Shown here in pieces: positions 7,734 through 17,900 of a stretch of DNA of 64,000 nucleotides. The notes under the pieces were generated by a model, which was not told the origin of the DNA, did not search any database, and saw only the letters and a program-made list of their open reading frames with translations. This DNA comes from CALMEC01 sp964628685. GTDB lineage: Bacteria > Actinomycetota > Thermoleophilia > Miltoncostaeales > Miltoncostaeaceae. Numbering within the stretch: position 1 is the stretch's first letter; every line of letters begins with the position of its first letter. Location: the NCBI GenBank assembly GCA_964628685.1, contig CAZVNM010000006.1:104653-168652 (forward strand). Direction: 5' to 3'. The translations under genes and the position numbers were made by a program.

Positions 7734-8921
7734 TCAGCCCTCGCCCTGTGGCGCGCTCCGCGCCTGGTCCACCCGCTCCCGATCCGCCTTGCGCACCTCG
7801 AAGGTCTCACCGGGCTGGGGCACCGGGCGACGGTGTGCCATCTCCAGGGCGCTGTCGCCGATGGCCTCCCACACGTCCAGCTTGGTCGCCACCCGCTTGA
7901 TCACCTCGTCGGTGAACTCGTCGGTGTGCGAGTAGCCGCCCAGGTCCATCGTCTTCACACCCTCGCCCACCGTCTCGAGCGCCGCCTCGTAGATCGCACG
8001 GGCCGCGAGGTCCTCGTCCATGTACGACAGCACCGCGGCCGACGCCAGGATCATCGCCAGCGGGTTGGCCAGGTTCTTGCCCAGCAGCGTCGGAGCGGTG
8101 CCGTGCGGCGCCTCCGCCATCACGACGGTGGGTCGGTACTCGTGGTCCAGGGCGAAGAGCAGCGACTCCGCGCCGGCGATCGAGCCGAAGAGCTGCAGCA
8201 CCATGTCCGACAGCAGGTCGCCGTCGCGGTTGAGGGCCGGCACGACCAGGGCGTCACCGGAGTGCGAGATGAGCATCGCGTAGGTGGCGTCGATGAGCAT
8301 CGGCTTGTACGTCACCTCGGGGTGACGGGCGGCCGCGGCGTCCAGTTCCTCCTTGAGCATGCCCTCGTACACCGGGGACACGGTCCACTTGGGTCCACCG
8401 GTCACCGCCGCCCGCATGCGCCGGGCCTGCAGAAACGCGATCTCGGCGACCGCGCGGCAGGTCCTGCGGGTGATGCGCTCGGTGCGCCATGCGATCTCGT
8501 CGTCACCGGTGCCCTCGCGGCCCTCGTCGGCGCCGTAGGCGTCGTCGACCGCCATGCGGACCACCGAGATGGGCGCGTGGATGCCGCCCACCGGCCGCAC
8601 GCCCGACAGACGCCGTCCGGTGCGGATGATGACCTTGCCGTCGATGCCGCTTCGCAGGATGGCGTTGGGGCTGCCCACGTCACCGGCCGTCTCCGGGGTG
8701 ATGGTGGCCGCCTTCAGACCGAAGCCGGTCTCCTTCATGGCCGCCGCCGCGTCGTGGACGACCTGGTTCTTCGTGGCGCGGCGGTTTTCGAGCGAGAGGT
8801 CGAAGCGAAGAAGCTCCACCTCGAGGCGGATGACCGCGGGATCGAGCACCCGCAGCGCCTCCTCGAGCAGCTCCTGCCCGGTCTCGTCCCCCTCCATCAC
8901 GACAAGCGTCTTCTTGTGCAT
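7734..8921 (-). CDS. Isocitrate/isopropylmalate dehydrogenase family protein
   Basis: The 395-residue protein belongs to the NAD(P)-dependent decarboxylating dehydrogenase family. Visible signatures are the N-terminal VVMEGDETGQELLEEAL, substrate loop GSPNAILR, the RGG/RPVGGIH region, metal-binding NRDGDLLSDMV and cofactor loop APHGTAPTLLGKNLANP. The family oxidises isocitrate, 3-isopropylmalate or homoisocitrate. The GSPN...LR loop and the long C-terminal part favour an isocitrate-type enzyme, but substrate cannot be fixed by eye. ATG 8921 begins the conserved N-terminus. It is monocistronic, between two strong hairpins. Confidence 0.8.
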   Translation of the reverse strand: MHKKTLVVMEGDETGQELLEEALRVLDPAVIRLEVELLRFDLSLENRRATKNQVVHDAAAAMKETGFGLKAATITPETAGDVGSPNAILRSGIDGKVIIRTGRRLSGVRPVGGIHAPISVVRMAVDDAYGADEGREGTGDDEIAWRTERITRRTCRAVAEIAFLQARRMRAAVTGGPKWTVSPVYEGMLKEELDAAAARHPEVTYKPMLIDATYAMLISHSGDALVVPALNRDGDLLSDMVLQLFGSIAGAESLLFALDHEYRPTVVMAEAPHGTAPTLLGKNLANPLAMILASAAVLSYMDEDLAARAIYEAALETVGEGVKTMDLGGYSHTDEFTDEVIKRVATKLDVWEAIGDSALEMAHRRPVPQPGETFEVRKADRERVDQARSAPQGEG

Positions 8922-9112
8922 CGGCCCAGTCTACGAACACTGGGCGTGCGCGGGACGCTCTCGCCACCGAATGGTCACGCCGACCGACGCTTCAACGACC
9001 GCAAACCGGGGTCGCGCGCACGTGACGCGTCGGACATCGGGCCGTGCGCACACGCGCTCACCGGACCGACGGGTGCGGGACGAAATCCCGGGACGAGCGG
9101 GCTGATCGCGGT

Positions 9113-9154
9113 CGCATGACCCGACCGCGGCGGAAGCGGCGGTCGGGTCATGCG
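9113..9154. terminator. 16-bp stem hairpin, terminator of the first CAP gene
   Basis: A perfect inverted repeat (core ATGACCCGACCGC) of 16 bp per arm encloses a 10-nt GC-rich loop. It lies downstream of the CAP gene (ends 9265) and upstream of the dehydrogenase start (8921), so it probably ends CAP transcription. Confidence 0.7.
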
Positions 9155-9264
9155 GTGACGGCGCATGCAGGACGAACGACACGGGCGGACCCGGGTGCCC
9201 GCCATCGCCGGCGGGGGTCGACGCGGGGCCGTGCGCAGGAACGTGCGGGGCGCGGTCGCTCCCG

Positions 9265-9780
9265 CTATCCGCCGAACGTCGTCGCGTACACCGTGTTGCT
9301 GCAGTCGCGGGCGGTCACGATGGCGATGCCGACGTTCTTGAACTCCTTGGCCAGCAGGTTGCGCCGGTGACCCGGGCTCGCGAGCCACATGTCGACCATG
9401 GTGGCGGCGTCGCGCACGCTGCAGCCGCCGATCATGCCGAGGTTCTCACCGACGGCCTTGCGCTTGCTGTAGCCGGCCCTGTAGATGCGCACCCAGAAGG
9501 GCTTGCCGTCGGCACCGCGATGGTCGAGCTCACCGGTGCGGCTGAGGTGACGGCTGTGGGCGAGCGCCGGGCGGGTGAGGACCGCGTTCAGCCGAAGCGG
9601 CTTCAGGCCGCGGGCGCGGCGGACCGCGTTCATCTCCTTGAGGAGGGCGGCGCGGGGGTTGGCGGCGGCCGCGGACCTCTTCGCGCTCTTGGCGGGGGCG
9701 GCCTGAGCGGTGAGCGCCAGCATGAGCAGCGCCACGATCAGTGCGAGAACGGGCTTGGTCGTCGGGGAGAACGACTTCAT
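9265..9780 (-). CDS. Secreted CAP/SCP-domain protein, copy 1
   Basis: ATG 9780 follows GGAGGTCTCCC and opens with a signal peptide (KPVLALIVALLMLALTAQA). An Ala/Lys linker leads into a CAP domain: LLKEMNAVRRARGLKPLRLN, HSRHLSRTGELDH, GENLGMIGGC, MVDMWLASPGHRRNLL and a final VYATTFGG. This is the bacterial cysteine-rich-secretory/antigen-5/PR-1 type. The HS...H and PGHR histidines usually form the CAP cavity. At 171 residues it is the minimal single-domain form. It is a close paralogue of the protein at 18372 and shares its 5' leader. An earlier open frame to 9948 has no signal-peptide logic. Extracellular function is unknown. Confidence 0.85.
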   Translation of the reverse strand: MKSFSPTTKPVLALIVALLMLALTAQAAPAKSAKRSAAAANPRAALLKEMNAVRRARGLKPLRLNAVLTRPALAHSRHLSRTGELDHRGADGKPFWVRIYRAGYSKRKAVGENLGMIGGCSVRDAATMVDMWLASPGHRRNLLAKEFKNVGIAIVTARDCSNTVYATTFGG

Positions 9781-9781
9781 G

Positions 9782-9834
9782 GGAGACCTCCGTGTCGGTG
9801 ACGCGTGGTGACGCACACCGCGATCCGTGCGGTG
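9782..9834 (-). promoter_or_regulatory. Leader elements shared with the second CAP gene
   Basis: Two blocks upstream of the first CAP gene recur exactly upstream of the second: CACCGCACGGATCGCGG (minus strand of 9818-9834; plus strand 18312-18328) and GACACGGAGGTCTCC including the ribosome-binding site (9782-9796; 18356-18370). The spacing between blocks differs (21 and 27 nt). Preservation in noncoding sequence suggests shared control or recent duplication. Confidence 0.65.
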
Positions 9835-10073
9835 CACCCTCGGTATCGGCGTTCGCGTCGTCGGACTTGAACCGCCGTGGTGCGCCTCAACGGTGGCGGT
9901 CTGTGAAGCGGTCGTCGTCATCGCGGCACCTCGTTTTCCGTCGTTCAACTCGGTGGAACGAGGTTCGCGGCGGTGGCTGAACCCACCATGAGGCCGCGGT
10001 GAGAGCTCGGTGAGGCGGCGGTGAGAGTTCGCTCATCGAGGCAGGCGCACACCCGCCCGGCTAGCCTCCGCAC

Positions 10074-11486
10074 ATGTCGATCCAGCCGCTCACGTCGCTC
10101 ACCGCCGGTGAGCGACTGCTCGTCGGAGGCGACCGGTTCACCACGGTCACCCCGGAACTCGCCGAGGCGTTCGCCGCAGGCGATCGCCTGGTCGTGGTGC
10201 ACGAGACCGGGGACCTGCTCCACATCCCGGCCGCCGAACACGACCTGGTGACCGCGGCCGTGGACGACGCGGTCGCCGCGTTCGCGGCCCTCGCGACGGT
10301 GGACGACGACGCGGTGAGCGCGTTCTTCGACCGCTGCGCCGCCCTGCTGGAGGATGACGCCGCGTTCGCACCGGTCGCGCGCGCCAACGCCGCCGACCTG
10401 GTCTCCGCCCGCGAGCGCGGCCGCGCCGTGGGACGCCTCGAGCTCACGGCCACGATGCGCACCGACATGATCGCCGGCCTGCGCGCGTGGCGCGACAGCG
10501 CGACGCGACCGCGCCAGCCCATCGACCGGATCGACCACACCGGCTGGAGCATCGAGCGCTGGCGTGATCCTCTGGGCGTGGTGGCCTTCGTGTTCGAGGG
10601 ACGACCGAACGTGTTCGCCGACGCCACCGGTGTCCTTCGCACCGGCAACACCGTCGTGTTCCGCATCGGAAGCGACGCGCTCGGCACCGCCCGGGCGATC
10701 ATGGACCACATCGTCGGCCCGGCACTCGACGGCGCGGGCCTTCCGCGCGGCGCCGTTCGCCTGGTCGACAGCGCCGCGCACGCCGCGGGGTGGGCGCTCT
10801 TCGCCGATCCCCGCGTGGCGCTCGCGGTCGCCCGCGGGTCGGGCCCGGCGGTGGCCCAGCTGGGTGCGGTGGCGCGCCAGCACGGTGTGCCGGTGAGCCT
10901 CCACGGCACCGGCGGCGCCTGGGTGGTGGCCGCCCCCGACGCGGATCCGGACGTCCTCGCCGACGTGGTGCGCAACTCACTCGACCGCAAGGTCTGCAAC
11001 ACGCTCAACGTCTGCTGCGTCCCGGCCGGGCGTGCCGACCTGATCGACGTCGTCCGGCGCGCGGCGGACGAGGCCGCGGCGGCCCGTGACGCCACGGGCG
11101 CGATCATCCACGACCTGGCCCCGGACGACCCCGCCCTCGCGACGGAGTGGGAATGGGACGACGTCCCCGAGATGAGCCTGGTCGTCGTGGACGACGTCGA
11201 TCACGCCGTGCGCCTCTGCAACCGGCACAGCCCGCACTTCGTGGCGTCGCTCGTCTCATCCGACCCGGCCGCCCACGACGCCTTCTACCGCACGGTGGAT
11301 GCCCCGTTCGTCGGCAACGGCTTCACGCGCTGGGTGGACGGCCAGTACGCGCTCGACACCCCGGAGCTCGGTCTGTCGAACTGGCAGGGCGGTCGCCTGT
11401 TCGGCCGCGGCGGTGTGCTGTCCGGCGATTCGGTGCACACCGTGCGGCTGCGTGCCGAGGTGACCGACCACCGGCTTCGCCGCTGA
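10074..11486 (+). CDS. ProA-like gamma-glutamyl phosphate reductase / aldehyde dehydrogenase
   Basis: The 470-residue protein has the aldehyde-dehydrogenase fold of gamma-glutamyl phosphate reductase: RDPLGVVAFVFEGRPNVFADA, FRTGN-like RTGNTVVFRIGSDA, HGTGGAWVV, the active-site segment DRKVCNTLNVCCV, and C-terminal GLSNWQGGRLFGRGGVLSGD. ProA makes glutamate-5-semialdehyde in proline synthesis. The catalytic Cys is present, but the sequence is divergent and longer than usual ProA (about 420), and no proB lies nearby. I therefore call it ProA-like rather than ProA. It converges on the permease gene at 11553. Confidence 0.7.
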   Translation: MSIQPLTSLTAGERLLVGGDRFTTVTPELAEAFAAGDRLVVVHETGDLLHIPAAEHDLVTAAVDDAVAAFAALATVDDDAVSAFFDRCAALLEDDAAFAPVARANAADLVSARERGRAVGRLELTATMRTDMIAGLRAWRDSATRPRQPIDRIDHTGWSIERWRDPLGVVAFVFEGRPNVFADATGVLRTGNTVVFRIGSDALGTARAIMDHIVGPALDGAGLPRGAVRLVDSAAHAAGWALFADPRVALAVARGSGPAVAQLGAVARQHGVPVSLHGTGGAWVVAAPDADPDVLADVVRNSLDRKVCNTLNVCCVPAGRADLIDVVRRAADEAAAARDATGAIIHDLAPDDPALATEWEWDDVPEMSLVVVDDVDHAVRLCNRHSPHFVASLVSSDPAAHDAFYRTVDAPFVGNGFTRWVDGQYALDTPELGLSNWQGGRLFGRGGVLSGDSVHTVRLRAEVTDHRLRR

Positions 11487-11552
11487 GCCGAGCCGTCGCC
11501 GCACCCCGGGCGGGTCGCGGTGGTCGTGGTCACCCCACGCGCCGTCGGCGGG

Positions 11553-12776
11553 TCACGACGGGCGGTGGGCGGCGCCCCCACCGGCCAACCGTCGCGGGCG
11601 CGTGACCCACGCCACCACGGCCGCCACCGCGATCCCGACCGGCAGCGCCGCCGGGTGTCCGAGCACGGCCATCGTGCCCCCGACGACCCCGCCGACGACC
11701 CATGCGATCACCGCGCCCCGCTGAGCGGCCCCGTCCGCGGCGTCACCGCTGTCGCGCCGCATGAGCATGACGCCGATCAGGCAGGGTGCCGCGACCGCCA
11801 TCGTCGTGAGGAACGGCACCATGCGGCTGGTGAAGTCGAGCATGGCGAGCACCGTTCCCAGGGAGGCGTCCAGGACGAGCCCCGCGCGGTGCGACAGACG
11901 TCCCGTCAGGTCCTCGATCGCGATGGCCGCGCTGTGCATGGTCGTGAGCACCGAGCCGCTGATCCCGATCGTGACGAACGCGTAGGCGAGCGACGGGCTG
12001 CCGATGCGTTCGAGCACCAGGACGAGGTCCCAGGTGCCGGTGGCCAGCATGAGGACGCCGCCCGCCAGCGCGAAGAGCGCCAGCGGCAGCATGAGGCCCA
12101 GCACACCGCACCACATCACGTCCCGCGTTCGGCGCAGGTCGTGGGTGAAGTCGGGGGTCCGCAGGGCGAACGCGGCCCCATAGCCCACGACGATGGTCAC
12201 TGCGGCCAGGAACCCGAGCCCGGTCGCGGGTGAACCGTCGCCCAGGAGCGGACCGACGCGATCCTCCAGCGCGCGCGACAGGCCCTCGCCGGCCAGGCCG
12301 ATGGTCGCGATGCCGGCGATCAACGCGGCCGCCGACAGGACGTTGAGCCCCCACCAGGCGATGGCGAGCATCACGAGTGCGAACAGCAGGACGCCGATCC
12401 GGTCCGACGTGCCGATGAGCCGCCCCAGACCGGCCCCGGCGACGGCGCTGTTGAACGCGAACCAGCCCACCATCATGAGGGCGATCACCGGCGAGGCGAG
12501 GAAGCGGCTGCCACGGGGACCGAGGGTCTCGGCGGCGATCGTCGGGAACCGGGCACGTCGACGCCGGCCGATGTCCCCCTGCGCCACGGCGAGTGTCGTC
12601 AGAAGCGCCGCGCCCAGAAGGACGGCGGCCACCAGCCATCCGCGCTCGTTGCCCTCGGCGACGCCGCCGCCCACCATGAGGACGACCGGGCTGCCGCCGA
12701 TCCCCAGCCACGGTCCGACGCGTCGCCACCAGTGGGGCGCGGCCGCGATCGGCACGGTCTGGTCGTCCACCGGCAT
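11553..12776 (-). CDS. NCS1/cytosine-permease-like membrane transporter, copy A
   Basis: The 407-residue protein has about twelve hydrophobic segments. It starts WWRRVGPWLGIGGSPVVLMVGGGVAEGNE, with MMVGWFAFNSAVAGAGLGRLIG in the middle and GYGAAFALRTPDFTHDLRR further on. This is reminiscent of the purine-cytosine permease / NCS1 family, which import nucleobases or related compounds; substrate is unknown. It is about equally long as, and clearly paralogous to, the permease at 12897 on the opposite strand, with only about 120 bp between the two starts. ATG 12776 agrees with the paralogue's N-terminus. Confidence 0.7.
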   Translation of the reverse strand: MPVDDQTVPIAAAPHWWRRVGPWLGIGGSPVVLMVGGGVAEGNERGWLVAAVLLGAALLTTLAVAQGDIGRRRRARFPTIAAETLGPRGSRFLASPVIALMMVGWFAFNSAVAGAGLGRLIGTSDRIGVLLFALVMLAIAWWGLNVLSAAALIAGIATIGLAGEGLSRALEDRVGPLLGDGSPATGLGFLAAVTIVVGYGAAFALRTPDFTHDLRRTRDVMWCGVLGLMLPLALFALAGGVLMLATGTWDLVLVLERIGSPSLAYAFVTIGISGSVLTTMHSAAIAIEDLTGRLSHRAGLVLDASLGTVLAMLDFTSRMVPFLTTMAVAAPCLIGVMLMRRDSGDAADGAAQRGAVIAWVVGGVVGGTMAVLGHPAALPVGIAVAAVVAWVTRPRRLAGGGAAHRPS

Positions 12777-12896
12777 CCGGTGAGCCTACGGCGTCGCCGA
12801 ACCAACGGCTGGGCGCACGCCCCCGGTTCGGGCGTCGCGCCGCCGCGCACCGGGGTGGTGGACCCACGGTGATCGGTCCGTCCGCACTAGGGTCTC

Positions 12897-14087
12897 GTGG
12901 TGGCAACAGCTCCCCCGTCCCCCACCGTCACCTGGTGGCGTCGCCTGGGTCCGTGGCTCGGCATCGGCGCGAGCCCGGTCGCCCTCATGGTGGGCGGCGG
13001 CGTCGCCGAGGGCAACGAGCGGTGGCATCTGGTGGTCGCCGTGGTCGTCGGGGCGATCCTCCTGATGCTCCTCGCCGTCGCGCAGGGCGTCCTCGGACAG
13101 CGCCGCCACCGCCGCTTCCCCGGGCTCGCGCGCGACACGCTGGGGACCGGCGGCAGCCGGTTCCTGGCCGCCCCCATCGTGGCCGCGATGATGCTCGGCT
13201 GGTTCGCGTTCAACACCGGCATCGCCGGCGACGGGCTGGGCCGGCTGATCGGCGTCCCCCGCGAGGCGGGCGTCGCCCTCTTCGCCGCCACGATGCTCGC
13301 CGTCGCTTGGCGCGGCCTCAACGCCCTGTCGATCACCGCCCTGGTCGCGGGCTGCGCGACGGTCCTCCTGGCCGGGGACGGGATCCGTCGCGCCCTGGAC
13401 GGTCACAGCGGGCCGCTCCTGGGTGACGGTCGGCCCGCGGTTGACCTGGGGACGCTCACCGCGATCACGGTGATGGTGGGCTACGGGGCGGCGTTCGCCC
13501 TGCGGACACCCGACTTCACCCACGACCTGCGACGCGGCCGTCACGTGCTGTGGTGCGGTGTGGTCGGCCTCGCGCTCCCGCTCATCGCGTTCGCCGCCGC
13601 GGGCGCCGTGCTCACCCTCAGCACCGGGTCGTGGAACCTCGTCGAGATCCTCGATCGGGTCGGCAGTCCCACGGTCGCGTACGCCTTCGTCACGCTCGGG
13701 TTCACCGGCTCGGTGCTCACCAACCTCCACAGCGGCGCGCTCGCGGTGGAGGACCTTGTGCGGGGGCTCTCGCACCATCGGGCCCTCGTCGCGATCTTCG
13801 TGGTGGGGACCGCCCTCGCCATGGCCGACGTCACGCGTTGGATGATCCCCTACCTCACCATCCTGGCCGTCGCGGCGCCGTGTCTGATCGGCGTGATGTG
13901 GCACCACGAGATACGAAACCGTGCCGCACCCCCGCGGACGGTGCGGTGGCCGGCGGTGGTCGCCTGGGTCGTGGGCGGCGCGACGGGTGCGGCGCTCGCC
14001 ATCGTCGACAACCCGTTCGCCCTGACCGCAGCGCTGGGCCTGGCGCTCGTGACGGCGGTCCTCGCAGGCCTGGTGTCCGACACGTGA
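12897..14087 (+). CDS. NCS1/cytosine-permease-like membrane transporter, copy B
   Basis: This 396-residue protein matches copy A along its whole length: WWRRLGPWLGIGASPVALMV, GGGVAEGNER, MLGWFAFNTGIAGDGLGRLI, GYGAAFALRTPDFTHDLRR and AVAAPCLIGVM are shared or nearly so. It therefore has the same predicted topology and the same probable role as a nucleobase-type transporter. GTG 12897 is used; GTG 12900 is equally possible. The head-to-head arrangement suggests an inverted duplication and a shared divergent promoter region. A strong hairpin follows at 14117. Confidence 0.7.
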   Translation: MVATAPPSPTVTWWRRLGPWLGIGASPVALMVGGGVAEGNERWHLVVAVVVGAILLMLLAVAQGVLGQRRHRRFPGLARDTLGTGGSRFLAAPIVAAMMLGWFAFNTGIAGDGLGRLIGVPREAGVALFAATMLAVAWRGLNALSITALVAGCATVLLAGDGIRRALDGHSGPLLGDGRPAVDLGTLTAITVMVGYGAAFALRTPDFTHDLRRGRHVLWCGVVGLALPLIAFAAAGAVLTLSTGSWNLVEILDRVGSPTVAYAFVTLGFTGSVLTNLHSGALAVEDLVRGLSHHRALVAIFVVGTALAMADVTRWMIPYLTILAVAAPCLIGVMWHHEIRNRAAPPRTVRWPAVVAWVVGGATGAALAIVDNPFALTAALGLALVTAVLAGLVSDT

Positions 14088-14116
14088 CGTGCGGGCGTTC
14101 GCACACGCCCAAATGG

Positions 14117-14145
14117 CGATCGCCGGGCGCATGGCCCGGCGATCG
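14117..14145. terminator. Hairpin terminator between convergent genes
   Basis: A perfect 12-bp stem, CGATCGCCGGGC with its complement, encloses the 5-nt loop GCATG. It lies between the permease stop (14087) and the stop of the minus-strand secreted protein (14184). Confidence 0.75.
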
Positions 14146-14183
14146 GTGAAACGGGGCGATCCCGGGGGATCGTCGGAGGATGC

Positions 14184-14708
14184 TCAGCCGGCGGGCGTGA
14201 CCGACGGCGCCGGCGCGGCCGGACGCTCGTTGATCCACTTCGCGGCGGAGAGGTCGGCCAGCGGCGTCCGCTTCGCGGCACGGATGACGAGGATCACCGT
14301 GTCGCCGGCCGTGAGGTCGGCGGCCGTGGCGGGGCGGGCCACGCCGTTCTCGACGACCTTGCCGCGCACGACGGTCTTCGCGTCGAGCTTGAGCGTGACG
14401 CTGGTGGTGGCCGGGACCTTCCACGGCGCCTTCACCGTGGCGTCGAGCACGGCACGACGGGCGAAGACGTTGCCGGAGACCCTGTTCAGGGTGACCGCAC
14501 CGGCCGCGTCGGCCGTGGGGGCGACCGCGTCGGCGGTCAGCACACCCTTGAAGACGTAGGTGACCGGGTGCGCCTTGACCTTGCCCGGAGCGGTCGCGGA
14601 CTTGCCGGGGTTCGCCGGCTTCGCGGGGGTCGTCGTCGGCTTGGCCGCGATGGCGGCGGGGGTTGCGATGGCGGTGGCCGCCACAGCGGCGACGAGGGCT
14701 TTGCGCAT
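14184..14708 (-). CDS. Secreted protein of unknown function
   Basis: ATG 14708 is preceded by CGGAGGATCACTCC and begins a signal peptide (RKALVAAVAATAIATPAAIAA). After an Ala/Pro/Lys linker comes a domain of about 130 residues containing VTYVFKGVLTADAV, LNRVSGNVFARRAVLD, VTLKLDAKTVV and LTAGDTVILVIRAAK. It reads as beta-strands of a small extracellular barrel or sandwich. I do not recognise a named family; short secreted proteins of this style occur in actinobacteria. The open frame extends upstream to 15293 but overlaps dnaE2 and lacks sensible coding there. The 174-residue form is preferred. Confidence 0.65.
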   Translation of the reverse strand: MRKALVAAVAATAIATPAAIAAKPTTTPAKPANPGKSATAPGKVKAHPVTYVFKGVLTADAVAPTADAAGAVTLNRVSGNVFARRAVLDATVKAPWKVPATTSVTLKLDAKTVVRGKVVENGVARPATAADLTAGDTVILVIRAAKRTPLADLSAAKWINERPAAPAPSVTPAG

Positions 14709-14905
14709 GGAGTGATCCTCCGTTCGTGAACGTTGCACGGGATTCCGGTCCCGGATGTGCGCAGTATCGGTCCGCTCAACCCGCTCTCGTGACGAACGCA
14801 ACAGAACGCTTACAGCGTGCGACGGACAATGCTCACAGCACGCGCGAACCCTCACGAATGCATCACAGTATCCCGGTCGGGGTTGCTCGAACCACCCGCC
14901 ATGAG

Positions 14906-14919
14906 CGAACATGTGTTCG
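14906..14919. promoter_or_regulatory. LexA (SOS) box of dnaE2
   Basis: CGAACATGTGTTCG fits the CGAAC-N4-GTTCG consensus, and its flanks agree with the imuB box (TGAGCGAACAT before, GTTCGATGCCG after). The dnaE2 start ATG begins at 14920, one base after the box. Confidence 0.88.
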
Positions 14920-17900
14920 ATGCCGAACCCCGGATACGTCGAGCTCCACACGCACAGTGCCTTCAGCTTCCTGGACGGCGCCTCCAGCCCCGAGGAGCTG
15001 GCCGAGCAGGCCGCCGCTCTGGGCCACACCGCGATCGCCCTCACCGACCACGACGGGCTCTGCGGATCGTTGGCCTTCGCCCATGCGTGCCGCGAGGCGG
15101 GCATCCGCGCCATCACCGGCGCCGAGCTCACCCTCGAGGGCGGCGCCCACCTCACCCTGCTGGCCGAGAGCGCCACCGGGTACGCCAACCTCTGCCGCCT
15201 CATCACCCTGGCCCATCGCGACACGCGACCCCCTCCGACCCGACGGCCCCTGCCGCCCGAACTCGACCCCGCCCACCTGGCGGCGCACGCCACGGGGCTT
15301 GTCTGCCTGACCGGATGCGCACGTCAGGGCCTCATCCCACGCATGGTCGCGACCGGACGGACCCGCGAGGCCGAGGAGCACACCCGCGAGCTCGTCCGCG
15401 TGTTCGGCCGTGGGAACGTCTACGTCGAGCTCCAACGCCCCCGCTCACGCGGCGATCAGGTGCTCATCCGCGACCTGACCCACCTGGCCGAGTCGCAGGG
15501 GCTTCCCACCGTGGCCACCGGCGACGTGCACGCCCACCATCCCCGCCGCGCGTTCCTGCAGGACGCCCTGGTGGCGGTCCGCATGCGGCTCACCCTGGAC
15601 GGGTCGGAGGCGCAGCGGCGCGGCAACCGCGACGCGGTCCTTCGCACCCCCGAGGAGACGGCGGAGCGCTTCGCCGCGCACCCACGGGCCGTGGCCGAGA
15701 CCGTGCGGCTGGCCGAACGGCTGGAGTTCGACCTCACCCGCGACCTGGGATACGCCCACCCCGACTTCACCGCTCCGGGTGAGTCCGCCCAGGCCACCCT
15801 CACCCGCATCTGCCGCATGCAGATGGGCGCCCGGTATCCCAACGCAGCACGGCGCCGGGAGGCATCGGTGCGGTTGGACGAGGAACTGGCGCTCATCGAA
15901 CACCACGGTCTGGCCGGGTTCTTCCTGCTGCACCGCGAGATCCTGGAGATCGCCCGCGAGGTCGCCCACACGTGCAGGCCGGCGGGATCGGCGCGTCGCA
16001 TCCTGCCGCCGGGACGCGGTCGGGGATCGTCGGTCGGCTCGATCGTCTGCTATCTGACCGGCCTCTCCCACGTCGACCCGGTGCGAAACCGCCTGTTTCT
16101 GGGTCGGTTCCTCAATCGCGACAGCACCTCGGTGCCGGACATCGACCTGGACTTCCCGCGCGACATCCGCGAGGGGCTCATCGCCGAGATCATCCGCCGC
16201 TACGGACATGAGCACGCGGCGATGGTGGCGGCCTTCCCCACCTTCCGCGCCCGCATGGCCATCCGCGAGCTGGGCGGGGCGCTCGCCTTGCCGCCGGCCG
16301 ACATCGAGCGTCTGGCGAAGCTCTCCGACGGCTGGTCGTCGCCCACGGCGCTGGAGGAGGAGATCCTGCGCCTGTCCGACGGTCGCGCCAAGCTGGAGTC
16401 ACCCAGGTGGCGCGCCCTTGCCTTCCTGGCGCGCGAGGCGGCGGGCCTTCCCCGCCACCTCTCCCAGCATTCGGGCGGCATGATCGTCTCGGCCCGTCCG
16501 CTCGTGGAGATGGTGCCGGTGGTGCCGGCCGCGTTCCCGGGGCGTCAGATGTGTCAGTGGGACAAGGACTCCTGCGCCGACGCGGGCTTCGTCAAGATCG
16601 ACCTGCTGGGGCTGGGGATGCTATCGGCGGTGGAGGAGTGCATCGACATGGTGCACCGCACGAGCGGCCGGACGGTGGACCTGTCGCACGTCGACCTCCA
16701 CGATCCCGGCGTCTACGAGGAGATCGGTCAGGGCGACACCGTCGGCGTGTTCCAGATCGAGAGCCGCGCCCAGATCCAGAGCATCCTGCAGACGCGGCCC
16801 GAGAACCTGGACGACCTCACCATCCAGGTGGCGCTCATCCGTCCCGGTCCGGTCTCGGGCGGTGCCGTGCACCCCTACGTGAAGCATCGAAACGCCCTGC
16901 GCGACGATCCCGACTTCCAACCGCCGTACGACCACCCGCTTCTGGCCGACTGTCTGCGCGACACCCTGGGGGTGGTGGTGTTCCAGGAGCAGGTGCTCGA
17001 GGTGGCGATGGCGCTCTCGGGGTTCACCCCCGGCCAGGCCGAGGGGCTTCGCCGGGCGATGAGCCGCAAACGCAGTCGCGACGCGATGCTGCGCATGTGG
17101 CGCGAGTTCCGCGACGGGGCGCGCGAACGCGGCGTGGACGACGAGGTCATCCGCACGGTGTTCACCAAGCTCGTGGGCTTCTCCAACTTCGGTTTTCCCA
17201 AGGCGCATGCATCGGCGTTCGCGGTGCTGGCCTATCAGAGCGCTTGGCTGCGACGTCACCATCCTGCGGAGTTCCTGGCGGCGCTGCTGAACGCCCAGCC
17301 GATGGGGTTCTATCCGCCGGCATCGCTCGTGCGCGACGCCGCCCGACGCGGGGTGCGCACACGGCCACCCTGCGTGCTGCGATCCGAGGTCGCGTGCACG
17401 GTCGAGGAGCCCGGCACCGTGCGGATCGGGCTCGGGTACATCCGCGGGCTGGGCGAGGCGGCGTCGACGGTCGTCGGCGAACGCACGCGCGGCGGGCCGT
17501 TCGACGGTGTGGGCGACCTGGCGACCCGGACGGGGCTGGGCGAGGATGCGCTCACCGCCCTGGTGCGGGCGGGGGCCTGCGACGCGTTCGACCGACCCCG
17601 TCGCGAGATGCTCTGGCAGGCCGGCACGCTCCCGCGTCCCGCGACCATGCGCCAGGGTCTGCAGCTGGCGTTCGACGTGAGCCCCGACCGCGTCCCGCAG
17701 CTGGACGAGCCCTCGCGCATGGAGCGGGTGGTCACCGACTATGAGCTGACCGGGGTCTCCACGGGGTGGCACCTGGCGACCCTCCTGCGCCCCGGCCTTC
17801 CCCCGGGTGCGCTCACCGCATCGCAGCTTCCGGACACCCCCGACGGCACCCGGGTCGTCGTCGCCGGCATCGTCACCGCCCGCCAGCGTCCCCAGACCGC

